Source: JAGVSR01 sp031413815
GTDB taxonomy: Bacteria; Pseudomonadota; Alphaproteobacteria; Rhizobiales; Hyphomicrobiaceae
DNA length: 64,000 nt
Reading direction: 5' to 3'
NCBI GenBank assembly: GCA_031413815.1
Contig: JANOFU010000093.1
Coordinates: 1 to 64,000, forward strand
Positions within the stretch are counted from its first letter, which is position 1; every line of letters begins with the position of its first letter. The notes beneath the pieces were generated by a model. The model had not been told where the DNA came from and ran no database searches. It saw only the letters and a list, made by a program, of their open reading frames with translations. A program made the position numbers and the translations under genes. Below, one piece after another: positions 7,224-16,171 of this stretch.

Positions 7224-8456
7224 CTAACGGAATGTCTTCTTGGGGTCGAGGGCGTCACGGACAGCTTCGCCGATGAAGATCAACAGCGACAGCATGGACG
7301 CGATCAGGATGAAGCCAGACAGCCCGAGCCACGGCGCCTCCAGATACTTCTTTCCCTGAAGCAGAAGCTCCCCCAGCGACGGCGATCCGGGCGGCAGCCC
7401 GAGACCAAGGAAGTCGAGCGCGGTCAACAGTGCGACCGAACCCGACAACTTAAACGGCAGGAACGTGAGCGTCGCTACCATGGCATTGGGCAGCAGATGC
7501 TTCCACATGATGGTTGTGTCGGACAGGCCCAACGCTCGGGCCGCACGAATGTACTCAAAGTTACGCCCGCGCAGGAATTCCGCGCGCACGATCCCAACCA
7601 GCGAGGTCCACTGAAACGCCAGAAGCACGAACAGCAGCGTCCAGAACCCGGGGATTAGGACCGATGAGATGATGAGCAGCACATAAAGTTCGGGGATCGA
7701 CGACCAGATTTCCAGAAACCTCTGGAAGATGAGATCGACCTTGCCTCCGAAGTAGCCCTGCACGGCACCCGCCGCCACGCCGATGATCGATGACAGCACC
7801 GTCAGAATAAGCCCGAACAAAACCGAGACACGAAACCCATAAATGATGCGCGCCAGCACATCGCGGCCCTGATCGTCGAGACCCAGCCAATTCATATTGC
7901 CGATTGATTGATAACGCGCCAACTGTTCGGGCGGCGCGGGGCATAGCTTGACGGACGAGGCCCACTGCGGGGGCGCTGGAAAGCCGATGCCGCTCGGGTT
8001 CTCGACCCCGTCCTTCTTTTCCGTGCAGCTGCCATCCGAGCGCGCCCGTGTTGGATAGTCTTTGTTGATGGTGTCGTAGCTATACGCAACCGGCGGCCAC
8101 AGCGCCCAGCCATTGTCCTCGATTTCTTTGATGATGAAGGGGTCGCGATAGTCCGTCACGGCGAGGAAACCGCCGAACTTCGATTCCGGGTAATCGACCA
8201 GAACCGGAACCAGAAGCTCACCCTTGTAGCGCATCACGATCGGCCGGTCGTTGGAAATGACTTCTGCGAACAGCGTGACGAAAAACATTACGCCGAAGAT
8301 CCACAAGCTATAGTAGCCGCGTCTGTTGTTTTTGAAGTTTGACCAGCGGCGGCGATTGAGCGGCGACAACCTGAAATCCCGCCAGAAGGCCAAGCGCGCG
8401 CCCGGCTTGGCAGCAACCGTCACGGCCGTATTGTGAGTGTCCGGGCGGGTGTCCAT
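7224..8456 (-). CDS. yejE: Peptide ABC transporter permease YejE
   Basis: A 410-residue inner-membrane permease of the DppC/OppC class. A basic cytoplasmic N-terminus (LSPLNRRRWSNFKNNRRGYY) precedes the first membrane helix (about residues 48-66). A long periplasmic segment with WGLDDQGRDV-type sequence (here WLGLDDQGRDVLARI) follows, then about five helices. The coupling loop carries the EAA-like motif RAARALGLSDTTIMWKHLLP, which contacts the ATPase. It is longer than E. coli YejE (about 340), with the extra length in the periplasmic loop that carries a Cys pair (SCTEKKDG and KLCPAPP). It lies 3 bp after yejB. The downstream member yejF is displaced by the toxin-antitoxin insertion. Confidence 0.92.
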   Translation of the reverse strand: MDTRPDTHNTAVTVAAKPGARLAFWRDFRLSPLNRRRWSNFKNNRRGYYSLWIFGVMFFVTLFAEVISNDRPIVMRYKGELLVPVLVDYPESKFGGFLAVTDYRDPFIIKEIEDNGWALWPPVAYSYDTINKDYPTRARSDGSCTEKKDGVENPSGIGFPAPPQWASSVKLCPAPPEQLARYQSIGNMNWLGLDDQGRDVLARIIYGFRVSVLFGLILTVLSSIIGVAAGAVQGYFGGKVDLIFQRFLEIWSSIPELYVLLIISSVLIPGFWTLLFVLLAFQWTSLVGIVRAEFLRGRNFEYIRAARALGLSDTTIMWKHLLPNAMVATLTFLPFKLSGSVALLTALDFLGLGLPPGSPSLGELLLQGKKYLEAPWLGLSGFILIASMLSLLIFIGEAVRDALDPKKTFR

Positions 8457-8459
8457 GGC

Positions 8460-9581
8460 TTAGACCTCCCGGCTTTCGAAATCGATGCGCGGATCGACAA
8501 TCGTGTAGATGAAGTCAGACAGCAGGTTCATCACCAGACCGACGAGTGAGAAGATGTAGAGCGTCGCGAACACCACCGCGTAATCGCGGTTGATAATCGA
8601 TTCAAAGCCGAGTAGCCCCAAGCCATCGAGCGAGAAGATCGTTTCAATCAGGAGCGAGCCTGAGAAGAACGCACCGATGAACGCCGCCGGGAATCCGGCA
8701 ATTATCAGCAGCATCGCGTTGCGGAACACGTGGCCGTAGAGAACCTGGTTTTCCGTCAGCCCCTTGGCCCGCGCTGTCGTCACGTACTGCTTGCGGATCT
8801 CTTCAAGAAAGGTGTTCTTGGTCAGGAACGTCATGGTGGTGAACGTGCCGAGCGCTAAGGCCGTCAGCGGCAACGCCAAGTGCCAAAAATAATCGGCCAC
8901 TTTGCCAAACAGCGACAGCTCGTTCCAATTGTCTGAGGTCAGTCCGCGCGAGGGAAACCACTGGAAGAACGACGAACCCGCGAACACGACGAGCAAAAGA
9001 ACCGCCACTAGAAATCCTGGCAGGGCGTAGCCGACAACCAGCACACTGCTGGTCCATGTGTCGAAGCGCTCGCCGTCCGTTACGGCCTTGCGGATGCCGA
9101 GAGGAATTGAGATCAGATACGTCAGCAACGTCATCCACAACCCGAGCGAGACCGAAACCGGCAGCTTCTCTTTGATGAGCTCCAGGACTGAGACGTCGCG
9201 GAAATAACTATTGCCGAAATTGAAGGTCAGATAGTTCTTCATCATGATGAAGAAGCGCTCATGCGCGGGTTTGTCGAAACCGAACTGCTTTTCCAGGCTC
9301 TTGATGAACTCCGGGTCAAGCCCCTGCGCACCACGATACTTGGACGACGAGGCTTCCGCGCCACTGGCACCCGATTGAGACGACGTCCCGCCTCCGGTCA
9401 GTTCTCCGCCACTACCGCCGCCAAAGCGGTCGGTCGCAGATCCGCCGGTACCCGTCAACTGCGCCATCACGCGCTCGACGGGGCCGCCGGGCGCAAACTG
9501 AATGATGACGAAGCTAATCAGCATGATCCCGAACAACGTCGGAATGATTAGAGCCAGTCGTTTGAGAAGGTAAAGGCCCAT
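8460..9581 (-). CDS. yejB: Peptide ABC transporter permease YejB
   Basis: A 373-residue permease of the DppB/OppB class. The first helix (LALIIPTLFGIMLISFVIIQ) precedes the family motif FAPGGPVERV. A Gly/Ser-rich linker (about residues 50-80) comes before the periplasmic domain, and about five more helices follow. The EAA-like coupling loop is in TTARAKGLTENQVLYGHVFRNA. The start at 9581 gives the normal MGLYLLKRL N-terminus. It follows yejA by about 19 bp and precedes yejE by 3 bp, so all are one operon. The Gly/Ser linker is low-complexity but in frame and common in alphaproteobacterial homologues. Confidence 0.93.
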   Translation of the reverse strand: MGLYLLKRLALIIPTLFGIMLISFVIIQFAPGGPVERVMAQLTGTGGSATDRFGGGSGGELTGGGTSSQSGASGAEASSSKYRGAQGLDPEFIKSLEKQFGFDKPAHERFFIMMKNYLTFNFGNSYFRDVSVLELIKEKLPVSVSLGLWMTLLTYLISIPLGIRKAVTDGERFDTWTSSVLVVGYALPGFLVAVLLLVVFAGSSFFQWFPSRGLTSDNWNELSLFGKVADYFWHLALPLTALALGTFTTMTFLTKNTFLEEIRKQYVTTARAKGLTENQVLYGHVFRNAMLLIIAGFPAAFIGAFFSGSLLIETIFSLDGLGLLGFESIINRDYAVVFATLYIFSLVGLVMNLLSDFIYTIVDPRIDFESREV

Positions 9582-9600
9582 CGGTAGGATCGGTTCCTCG

Positions 9601-11451
9601 TCAGTTCGGCTTCAGTGTTGCAGCTTTCACCGGCTCATACCACCACGTCGAAAGCGCGCCCCGATCGTACTTCGGCTTCACCGGCGGCCAACCGAATTTG
9701 TTCCAGAATGCCAAGTTATGAGACGCTTTGTACCAGTGCGGCACCCAATAATGGCCGGCACGCAGGACGCGGTCGAGGGCGCGCGTCGCGGTCACGAGCC
9801 CGGCGCGCGATTTTGCCACCATGACGGCTTCGGCCAACGCGTCTACGGCTGGGTCCGAGATGCCAGCAAGGTTGAAACTGCCATCGGTTTTAGCGGCTTC
9901 TGCGCCCCAAAAATTCTTGAGTTCGTTGCCTGGTGTCAACTTGAGACTGTACCGCTGAATCGTCAGGTCAAAATCAAAGCTCTTCATCCGCTGCTCGTAT
10001 TGAGCGGGATCAACGAACCGAATGCTGGCATCGACGCCGATACTGCGCAGCGACTTGATGTAAGGGCCGATGATCCGCTCGAAGCCGGCACTGTCGTAGA
10101 GAACTTCCAGTTTGAGCGTGGCGCCAGCGGCATTTCGCAACAAACTACCGGCGGTGGTCATTTTCCACCCCGCTTCGCTTAGAAGCCCCCCGGCCTTGCG
10201 CAGCTGATCGCGATTGTTGCCAGACGCGTCCGTCACCGGGGACGAATATGGCTCCGCGAACACCTCCTTTGGCAGCGTGGCGCGGAATGGCTCAAGTAAC
10301 GCGACCTCTTCGGCGGACGGCGGCCCCACCGCTTCCATGTCAGAATTCTCAAAGAAGCTCGACGTGCGCTTGTAGAGACCAAAGAACAGGTTTTTGTTGC
10401 TCCACTCGAAATCAAAGGCCAGATCGAGAGCTTTGCGCACGCGCACATCTTTGAACGGCTCGCGGCGTGTGTTGATGAAAAAACCTTGCGCGCCAGACGG
10501 ATTCTCGTCGGCAATCGTCAGGCGTACAACGCGGCCATCTTTCACAGACGGCTTGTCATAACCTGTCGCCCAATCCTTGGACGTAAACTCTTCGCGAAAG
10601 TCCAGCGTCTGCGAGAACAAGTTTTCAAGTTCAAGTCCGCGATCCCGGAAATAATCGTAACGCACTTCAGCCAAGTTATAATGGCCGCGGTTGACGTTCA
10701 AATCCTTGGCCCAATAGTCTGGCCGCAGGGCATAAGTGACGTAAGTGCCCTGTTTGAAATCCTTAATGGCGTAGGGGCCCGATCCGAGCGGCGGCTCAAG
10801 CGTCGTTTTTTCGAACTCGCGTGTGGCGTAATATGCTTTGGGCAACACCGGCAGCAGCGACACCTCGATCGGCAGCGACCGGACCAGCTTGCCCTGAAAC
10901 GTGTAGCGCACCGTCGCCGGGTCCAGCGCTTCGGCCTTCGTCACATCCGCTAATACAATGCGATAACGCGGATGACCCTTCGACCTCAGGGTCTCATACG
11001 AAAACACGACGTCGTCTGCCGTGACCGGCGACCCATCGGCAAACTTGGCTTCAGGCCGAAGCTTGAACGTGACCGACAGCCCGTCAGCCGCCACGTTTGC
11101 ACTTTTGGCAACGAGCCCATAGACGGCATCCGGCTCATCGAACGCGCGCACCATGAGGCTGTCGTAGAGCAATCCCAACCCCTGAGCACGATCGCCCTTG
11201 AGGATGAAATCGTTGAAGCTATCAAATGTGATCGTGCCGCCGGGGCCCACTTGCGCAGCCCGGCCGCCTTTTGGCGCATCTGGGTTCACATAGTCGAAGG
11301 CTTTGAAGTCCGGCCCGTACTTGAGATCGCCAAAGATCGATAATCCGTGCCGGTCTTCAGCAATTGCTGAACTGCCACTTGCAATGACAGCTGCGAGGAT
11401 CGCACCATGCACATATGAGGTTACCGCGCGCCGGACCGCCATGGGTGTCAC
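9601..11451 (-). CDS. yejA: Periplasmic peptide-binding protein YejA, second paralogue
   Basis: A 616-residue solute-binding protein of the SBP_bac_5 (cluster C) family. A signal peptide occupies about residues 1-32 (hydrophobic AAVIASGSSAIAED). The mature start HGLSIFGDLKYGPDFKAFDY and the NPDAPKGG motif are typical of YejA. The family segment FKLRPEAKFADGSPVTADDV is also present. It would capture peptides and deliver them to YejBE. The GTG at 11451 overlaps the stop of the upstream paralogue by 4 nt; an ATG at 11442 is an alternative start. Two different binding proteins in tandem suggest one pore serving two ligand ranges. Confidence 0.92.
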   Translation of the reverse strand: MTPMAVRRAVTSYVHGAILAAVIASGSSAIAEDRHGLSIFGDLKYGPDFKAFDYVNPDAPKGGRAAQVGPGGTITFDSFNDFILKGDRAQGLGLLYDSLMVRAFDEPDAVYGLVAKSANVAADGLSVTFKLRPEAKFADGSPVTADDVVFSYETLRSKGHPRYRIVLADVTKAEALDPATVRYTFQGKLVRSLPIEVSLLPVLPKAYYATREFEKTTLEPPLGSGPYAIKDFKQGTYVTYALRPDYWAKDLNVNRGHYNLAEVRYDYFRDRGLELENLFSQTLDFREEFTSKDWATGYDKPSVKDGRVVRLTIADENPSGAQGFFINTRREPFKDVRVRKALDLAFDFEWSNKNLFFGLYKRTSSFFENSDMEAVGPPSAEEVALLEPFRATLPKEVFAEPYSSPVTDASGNNRDQLRKAGGLLSEAGWKMTTAGSLLRNAAGATLKLEVLYDSAGFERIIGPYIKSLRSIGVDASIRFVDPAQYEQRMKSFDFDLTIQRYSLKLTPGNELKNFWGAEAAKTDGSFNLAGISDPAVDALAEAVMVAKSRAGLVTATRALDRVLRAGHYWVPHWYKASHNLAFWNKFGWPPVKPKYDRGALSTWWYEPVKAATLKPN

Positions 11452-13304
11452 CGGCCCTTAGCCGCATCAATGGCCTTCTTCTTGGCCTCATCGATCCACC
11501 AGGCTGAAAAGTACGCCGGCGATTGCGAGGGAAGCTTTTCGGCCCGGCCAAACACATCCCAAAAGACGACACGCGAGTACGGATAGTGCCACTGTGGCAC
11601 GACATAGAAGTTCCACAACAGAACGCGATCAAGCGCCTTCGTTGCGGCCACGAGTTCAGCGCGGTCTTTGGCGAAAACGATCAGTTCGATCAGTTTGTCG
11701 ATCGCCGCATTCTTAATCCCGACCTTGTTTTGCGTGCCGTCCTTGTCGGCCGAAGCCGAACCCCAATAGTCGCGCTGCTCGTTGCCGGGCGAGTGCGACT
11801 GGCCAAACGTTTCCACGACGATGTCGTAGTCGTGCGTGTCTTCGCGACGCTTGTACTGCGAGGTATCGACGATGCGGACGCTGGCCTGAATGCCCAGCTT
11901 CTTGAGGTTTTCGACATAGGGCAGCACGACGCGCTCGAAATCCTGCGAGACCAACAAGATCTCAGCCTTCAGCGGCTCGCCATCTGCGTTCTTGCGAACG
12001 CCGCCCGTCACAGGCCATCCCGCCTCATCGAGAAGCTTGGTCGCCGCCAGCATGTTTGTGCGGAAGTCGGTGTCCTTCTCGTTCGACGGGCTTTTCCATT
12101 CGGCCGTGAACACTTCCGGCGGAACATCGGCCTTCAGCTCTGTTAGAATTTCAAGCTCACGGCCTTGCGGCAGACCTGTGGCTGCAAGCTCGGAGTTTCC
12201 AAAGTAGCTCTGCGACCGCACATACTGGCCGTAGAAAATCGACTTGTTGAGCGCTTCGAAGTTGAACGACAGTGCAAAGGCGCGGCGCACGCGCAGGTCC
12301 TGGAATTGCTTGCGACGCGTGTTGAGGGCAAAGCCCTGCATCGAAGCGACTTGCTTGTGCGGCAGTGCTTCCTTCTTTACCCAACCCTTTTTGATGGCAT
12401 CGAACTCATACCCCGTCGCCCATTCGCTGGCCTTGGTCTCGTTCCAAACATCGATACCGCCGGACTTGAAACTCTCGAACGCTGGCAGACGCTCAAGGAA
12501 GTACACATAGGAAATCTCGTCGAAGTTATAGAGGCCACGCGCGACGGGAAGATCCTTCGCCCACCAATCTTTCACGCGTTCAAAGACAATACCCCGGCCC
12601 GCATCGACCGATTTGATCTTGTAGGGGCCTGATCCCAGCGGCGGCTCTAAAGTCGTCTTCGTCAGATCGCGCGGCTCGCCGTTAGCCCCCTTAGCTTCCC
12701 AGTAGTGTTTCGGCAGAACAGACAACTGCCCCACAATTTGCGGCAGCTCGCGGTTGCCTTTGACATCGAATGTGAAGGTAACTTCGCGCTCGCCGGTCTT
12801 TTCGGCCTTGACGACATTCTTGTAGTAGAAATTGAAGAAGGGGTGCGTTTTCTTGAGCTGCACTAGCGAGAAGACCACGTCGTCCGGCGTGATGGGATTG
12901 CCGTCGTGGAACTTTGCTTCCGGGCGTAGTCCGAACGTGACGGTCGAAAAGTCATCCGGATATGACAGCCATTCGGCGACCAAGCCGTACTCCGCAGACG
13001 GCTCGTCAGGCGACGAAAACATGAGGGTGTCATAGAGATCACCCAGGCCCGCTGCTGGTTGTCCTTTGACCGTGAAGTTGTTCAGGCTGTCAAACGTGCC
13101 GGGCGCCACCGAGTATCTAACTTTGCCACCTTTTGGCGCATCCGGGTTCGCCCAATCAAAGTGCTTGAAATCAGCGGGCAGCTTGGGCTCGCCGACCAGC
13201 GACACAGCATGGCGTTTGACGGGCGGTGCAGCACCTGCGAGCGCCAGAGGCGCAACCAGCACAAGGCCGACGATCAATCCTGCTAGTCGAGGCACCACGA
13301 ACAT
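11448..13304 (-). CDS. yejA: Periplasmic peptide-binding protein YejA, first paralogue
   Basis: A 618-residue SBP_bac_5 protein. It starts at ATG 13304, preceded by AAGGA about 10 nt upstream; a TTG at 13328 is less likely. The signal peptide is LAGLIVGLVLVAPLALAGAA. The mature region has GEPKLPADFKHFDWANPDAP and then GLRPEAKFHDGNPITPDDVV, the same framework as the following paralogue but clearly diverged. It is the first gene of the yejA-yejA-yejB-yejE-(toxin-antitoxin)-yejF unit, so the promoter should lie between 13305 and about 13440, beyond which a hairpin ends the cytochrome c gene. Confidence 0.92.
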   Translation of the reverse strand: MFVVPRLAGLIVGLVLVAPLALAGAAPPVKRHAVSLVGEPKLPADFKHFDWANPDAPKGGKVRYSVAPGTFDSLNNFTVKGQPAAGLGDLYDTLMFSSPDEPSAEYGLVAEWLSYPDDFSTVTFGLRPEAKFHDGNPITPDDVVFSLVQLKKTHPFFNFYYKNVVKAEKTGEREVTFTFDVKGNRELPQIVGQLSVLPKHYWEAKGANGEPRDLTKTTLEPPLGSGPYKIKSVDAGRGIVFERVKDWWAKDLPVARGLYNFDEISYVYFLERLPAFESFKSGGIDVWNETKASEWATGYEFDAIKKGWVKKEALPHKQVASMQGFALNTRRKQFQDLRVRRAFALSFNFEALNKSIFYGQYVRSQSYFGNSELAATGLPQGRELEILTELKADVPPEVFTAEWKSPSNEKDTDFRTNMLAATKLLDEAGWPVTGGVRKNADGEPLKAEILLVSQDFERVVLPYVENLKKLGIQASVRIVDTSQYKRREDTHDYDIVVETFGQSHSPGNEQRDYWGSASADKDGTQNKVGIKNAAIDKLIELIVFAKDRAELVAATKALDRVLLWNFYVVPQWHYPYSRVVFWDVFGRAEKLPSQSPAYFSAWWIDEAKKKAIDAAKGR

Positions 13305-13442
13305 GGGTCGAGTATCCTTTGCAGCCAAACCGCGAGACGGACATACGACCGGACCCCGCTCATTGGTGCACTTCCTAGCATGCGAGCCCGATCAAAGAGC
13401 GGATTGCGGCGCTTAACTTTTCTTAATGTCCACCAAAACGAA

Positions 13443-13472
13443 CAAGCCCCGCCAACAAATTGGCGGGGCTTG
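13443..13472 (-). terminator. Rho-independent terminator of the cytochrome c gene
   Basis: A perfect 13-bp stem (CAAGCCCCGCCAA paired with TTGGCGGGGCTTG) closes a 4-nt loop. Read on the minus strand it is followed by a T-rich run (TTCGTTTTGG), as expected for a terminator about 30 bp after the cytochrome c stop. On the plus strand no T-run follows. Confidence 0.85.
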
Positions 13473-13500
13473 GTAATTCCATTCATGGTGGAACCGGTTT

Positions 13501-14217
13501 TTACTTCGGCAGCGCAGCCGGGCTGTCGCTCAGCGTGCGCAGATACGCGATCAGGTTGGCGATCTCGGCCGGGTCGTTGATGCCGTTGAACACCATCTTG
13601 GTGCCGGCAATGTATCCCTTTGGTTTGTAAATGAAGGCCGCCAGGTTCTCGTATGACCACTCGCCGCCCTTAGCCTTCATCGCCTCGGAGTATCCAGCAT
13701 AGTCGGCGTGTGCGCCCTTAGCCCGGCCGACAATGCCCCACAAATTCGGAGCGACCTTGCTGGAAGCGGCTTTGTCCACGACGTGACATGCCGAGCACTT
13801 CTTGAATGTGGCTTTGCCGTCGTCAGCGCTGGCGGTCGCAAGTTTCGCAACAACAGCCTTGGCATCAAAGCCACCGGCGGCGGCTGGTGCAGCAGGTGCA
13901 GGTGCAGGAACCGCCGCCGGAGGTGTGCCTGCTACTTTCGGCGCCTCGGTCTTGGGCGCAGTCGCCTTTGGCACGTCGGCCTTCGCTGCGTCTGGCTTGG
14001 CTGCCGGTGCTGCTGCGACGTCCGTCTTTGGAGCGGCGGCAGGTGCCGGTGCCGGTGCCGGTGCCGCCTCAACCGTTGCTTCCGTCGGCAACTTATAGCC
14101 GACAACATCTGAGCTGTGAGCGGCCTGCCGTGAGTCAATCACAACCTTCATGCCGAAGATCAGCAGCAAAGCCGCGAGTGCCGCGCCTGCAATCTTACTC
14201 AATTCGAGACTGTCCAT
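13501..14217 (-). CDS. cycM: Membrane-anchored cytochrome c (CycM/c552 type)
   Basis: The 238-residue protein has an uncleaved N-terminal anchor (about residues 8-28, AGAALAALLLIFGMKVVI), a long Ala/Pro/Lys linker (about 48-115) and one class I cytochrome c domain. The heme is attached at CSACH (about residue 141); NLWGIVGR and the Met ligand in GTKMVF (about residue 207) follow the usual spacing. Such proteins pass electrons from the bc1 complex to the aa3 oxidase at the periplasmic face. It begins at ATG 14217, divergent from kdsB, and ends at a strong hairpin. The low-complexity linker is longer than in many homologues. Confidence 0.9.
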   Translation of the reverse strand: MDSLELSKIAGAALAALLLIFGMKVVIDSRQAAHSSDVVGYKLPTEATVEAAPAPAPAPAAAPKTDVAAAPAAKPDAAKADVPKATAPKTEAPKVAGTPPAAVPAPAPAAPAAAGGFDAKAVVAKLATASADDGKATFKKCSACHVVDKAASSKVAPNLWGIVGRAKGAHADYAGYSEAMKAKGGEWSYENLAAFIYKPKGYIAGTKMVFNGINDPAEIANLIAYLRTLSDSPAALPK

Positions 14218-14449
14218 TGTCACCTGTCCTGCGCGCCCAAATCGAAGCGCCAGGGTCGGCGTTTCGAGACCGGATTGAACAATTTACGGTCCAACGCGTG
14301 CCGTTGGATGCTGCCGCACATTGCTGTTCGCACCTTAGCCGCCGGTTTACATGGGTTCGCGCCAGCCTTGCAACCACGCCCGCCGGTGGTTTAGACGGAT
14401 CGTGCGAGACCTATTGTCACTCGCGCTCCTGGGACAAGTCGAACCCCTC

Positions 14450-15196
14450 ATGCCCAAGATCCTCGTTGTTATTCCGGCACGTCTGAAGGCAACACGATTG
14501 CCCAACAAGCCGCTGGCCGACATCCACGGCGAACCGATGATTGTCCATGTCTGGCGCCGGGCTATGGCGGCGGAAGCGGGCCGCGTCGTTGTCGCGACGG
14601 ACAGCGAGGCTATCGTGTCGGCAATTCGCAACGCCGGCGGCGAGGCGGTGATGACACGCGCCGATCATGCCTCGGGGTCGGACCGCATTTACGAGGCCGT
14701 CAATAAGGTCGATCCAGAGTCCGACGCTGAGATCATCGTCAATCTGCAAGGTGACTTGCCGACGCTGGAACCGAGGTTGGTCACGGCCTGTTGCGCACCG
14801 CTGATGACCAAGGGGCCCGATATCGCCACGCTGGCGGCCGAAATCCGCGATCAACACGAACGCACCAATCCCAACGTCGTTAAGGTTGTTGGCACACCAG
14901 TGGCAGACGGCCAGCGACTGCGCGCACTGTACTTCACGCGCGCCACCGCCCCGCACGGCGACGGCCCTCTTTACCATCACATCGGCATCTACGCTTATCG
15001 CCGGGTTGCATTGGAGCGGTTCATTGGTTGGAAACCCTCGACGCTCGAAATCCGCGAACGGCTGGAACAATTGCGCGCCCTGGAGAACGGCCTCCGGATT
15101 GATGCCACCATCGTTGACACTGTTCCACTCGGTGTCGATACTCCGTCCGATCTCGAACGTGCGCGACATCTGATGAAGCCGCCTGTCCAAAAATAA
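14450..15196 (+). CDS. kdsB: 3-deoxy-manno-octulosonate cytidylyltransferase
   Basis: The 248-residue enzyme makes CMP-Kdo from CTP and Kdo for lipopolysaccharide inner-core synthesis in the cytoplasm. It opens with MPKILVVIPARLKATRLPNKPLADI, of which IPARLKATRLPNKPL is the nucleotide-binding signature. It continues with VVVATDSE, MTRADHASGSDRIYEA, VNLQGDLP and the conserved HIGIYAYRR. The start at ATG 14450 gives the standard N-terminus; the frame is open further upstream, but that part does not match the family. No strong ribosome site is seen. It is followed after 44 bp by pheA on the same strand. Confidence 0.94.
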   Translation: MPKILVVIPARLKATRLPNKPLADIHGEPMIVHVWRRAMAAEAGRVVVATDSEAIVSAIRNAGGEAVMTRADHASGSDRIYEAVNKVDPESDAEIIVNLQGDLPTLEPRLVTACCAPLMTKGPDIATLAAEIRDQHERTNPNVVKVVGTPVADGQRLRALYFTRATAPHGDGPLYHHIGIYAYRRVALERFIGWKPSTLEIRERLEQLRALENGLRIDATIVDTVPLGVDTPSDLERARHLMKPPVQK

Positions 15197-15240
15197 GCCC
15201 GCCTCATTTTATTCCCTCGCCGCCAACTCCGACAGGACCC

Positions 15241-16143
15241 ATGGCCAACTTGACCCGCGCCGCATCCCATGGCCGGATCGCCTATCAAGGCGAACCGGGT
15301 GCGAATTCGCATCTCGCCTGCACTCAAGCGTTTCCGGACATGGAGGCCGTCGCCTGCCCCACGTTTGAAGATGCGCTGGCAGCTGTGAAGTCCGGCGACG
15401 TGCGCTCGGCGATGATCCCGATCGAAAATTCCGTCGCCGGCCGGGTCGCGGACATTCATCATTTGTTGCCGAACTCAGGCCTCTACATCACCAGCGAGTA
15501 CTTTCTGCCGATCCGCTTTCAGCTCATGGCTCCGAAAGGCTCCAAACTCGACGGCATCAAAGATGTTTACAGCCACGTGCACGCGCTCGGCCAATGCCGC
15601 AAGATGCTGCGCAAACTGGGTGCTACCGCCCACGTTGCGGGGGACACTGCTGGCTCGGCCCGGCAAGTCGCCGAATGGGGCGACCCAACGCGAGCCGCGC
15701 TTGCTCCGGAATTGGCCGCGGGTCTTTATGGTTTGGACATTCTTGCGGAGGATGTCGAAGACGAGGCGCACAACACCACGCGCTTTGTCGTGCTCGCCAA
15801 GGATCCCGACGACGCAGAGCCCGATGACGGCAAGGTCATCACGACATTTATCTTCCGCGTCCGCAACGTGCCAGCTGCACTTTACAAAGCGCTCGGCGGG
15901 TTTGCGACCAACGGCGTCAACATGACCAAACTCGAAAGCTACCAGACCGAAGGCACCTTCAACGCCACCACGTTCTTCGCCGACATCGAAGGCCACCCTG
16001 TTGAGCGCAACGTGCAGCTGGCGCTGGAAGAACTGTCGTTCTTCTCGACGGAGTTGCGCGTGCTCGGCACCTATCTCGCGAGCCCCTACCGCGCCGAGGC
16101 CGCCCGCCTTGCCAAACCCGGCGAGGCGGCGACGGGGCGGTAA
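15241..16143 (+). CDS. pheA: Prephenate dehydratase
   Basis: A 300-residue stand-alone prephenate dehydratase that converts prephenate to phenylpyruvate in phenylalanine synthesis. The N-terminal catalytic domain (about residues 10-190) starts with GRIAYQGEPGANSHLA and carries the substrate motif NTTRFVVL (the TRF triad, about residue 178). The C-terminal ACT domain (about 200-280) has GVNMTKLESYQ, in the position of the Phe-binding ESRP loop, as in other alphaproteobacteria. No chorismate mutase domain is fused. Start ATG 15241. It converges on murJ with 28 bp between stops, where a half-copy of the GGTGTCAGACACC motif lies (about 16150-16160). Confidence 0.94.
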   Translation: MANLTRAASHGRIAYQGEPGANSHLACTQAFPDMEAVACPTFEDALAAVKSGDVRSAMIPIENSVAGRVADIHHLLPNSGLYITSEYFLPIRFQLMAPKGSKLDGIKDVYSHVHALGQCRKMLRKLGATAHVAGDTAGSARQVAEWGDPTRAALAPELAAGLYGLDILAEDVEDEAHNTTRFVVLAKDPDDAEPDDGKVITTFIFRVRNVPAALYKALGGFATNGVNMTKLESYQTEGTFNATTFFADIEGHPVERNVQLALEELSFFSTELRVLGTYLASPYRAEAARLAKPGEAATGR

Positions 16144-16171
16144 ACTTTGGGTCTGACACCAGCCGGCACGC

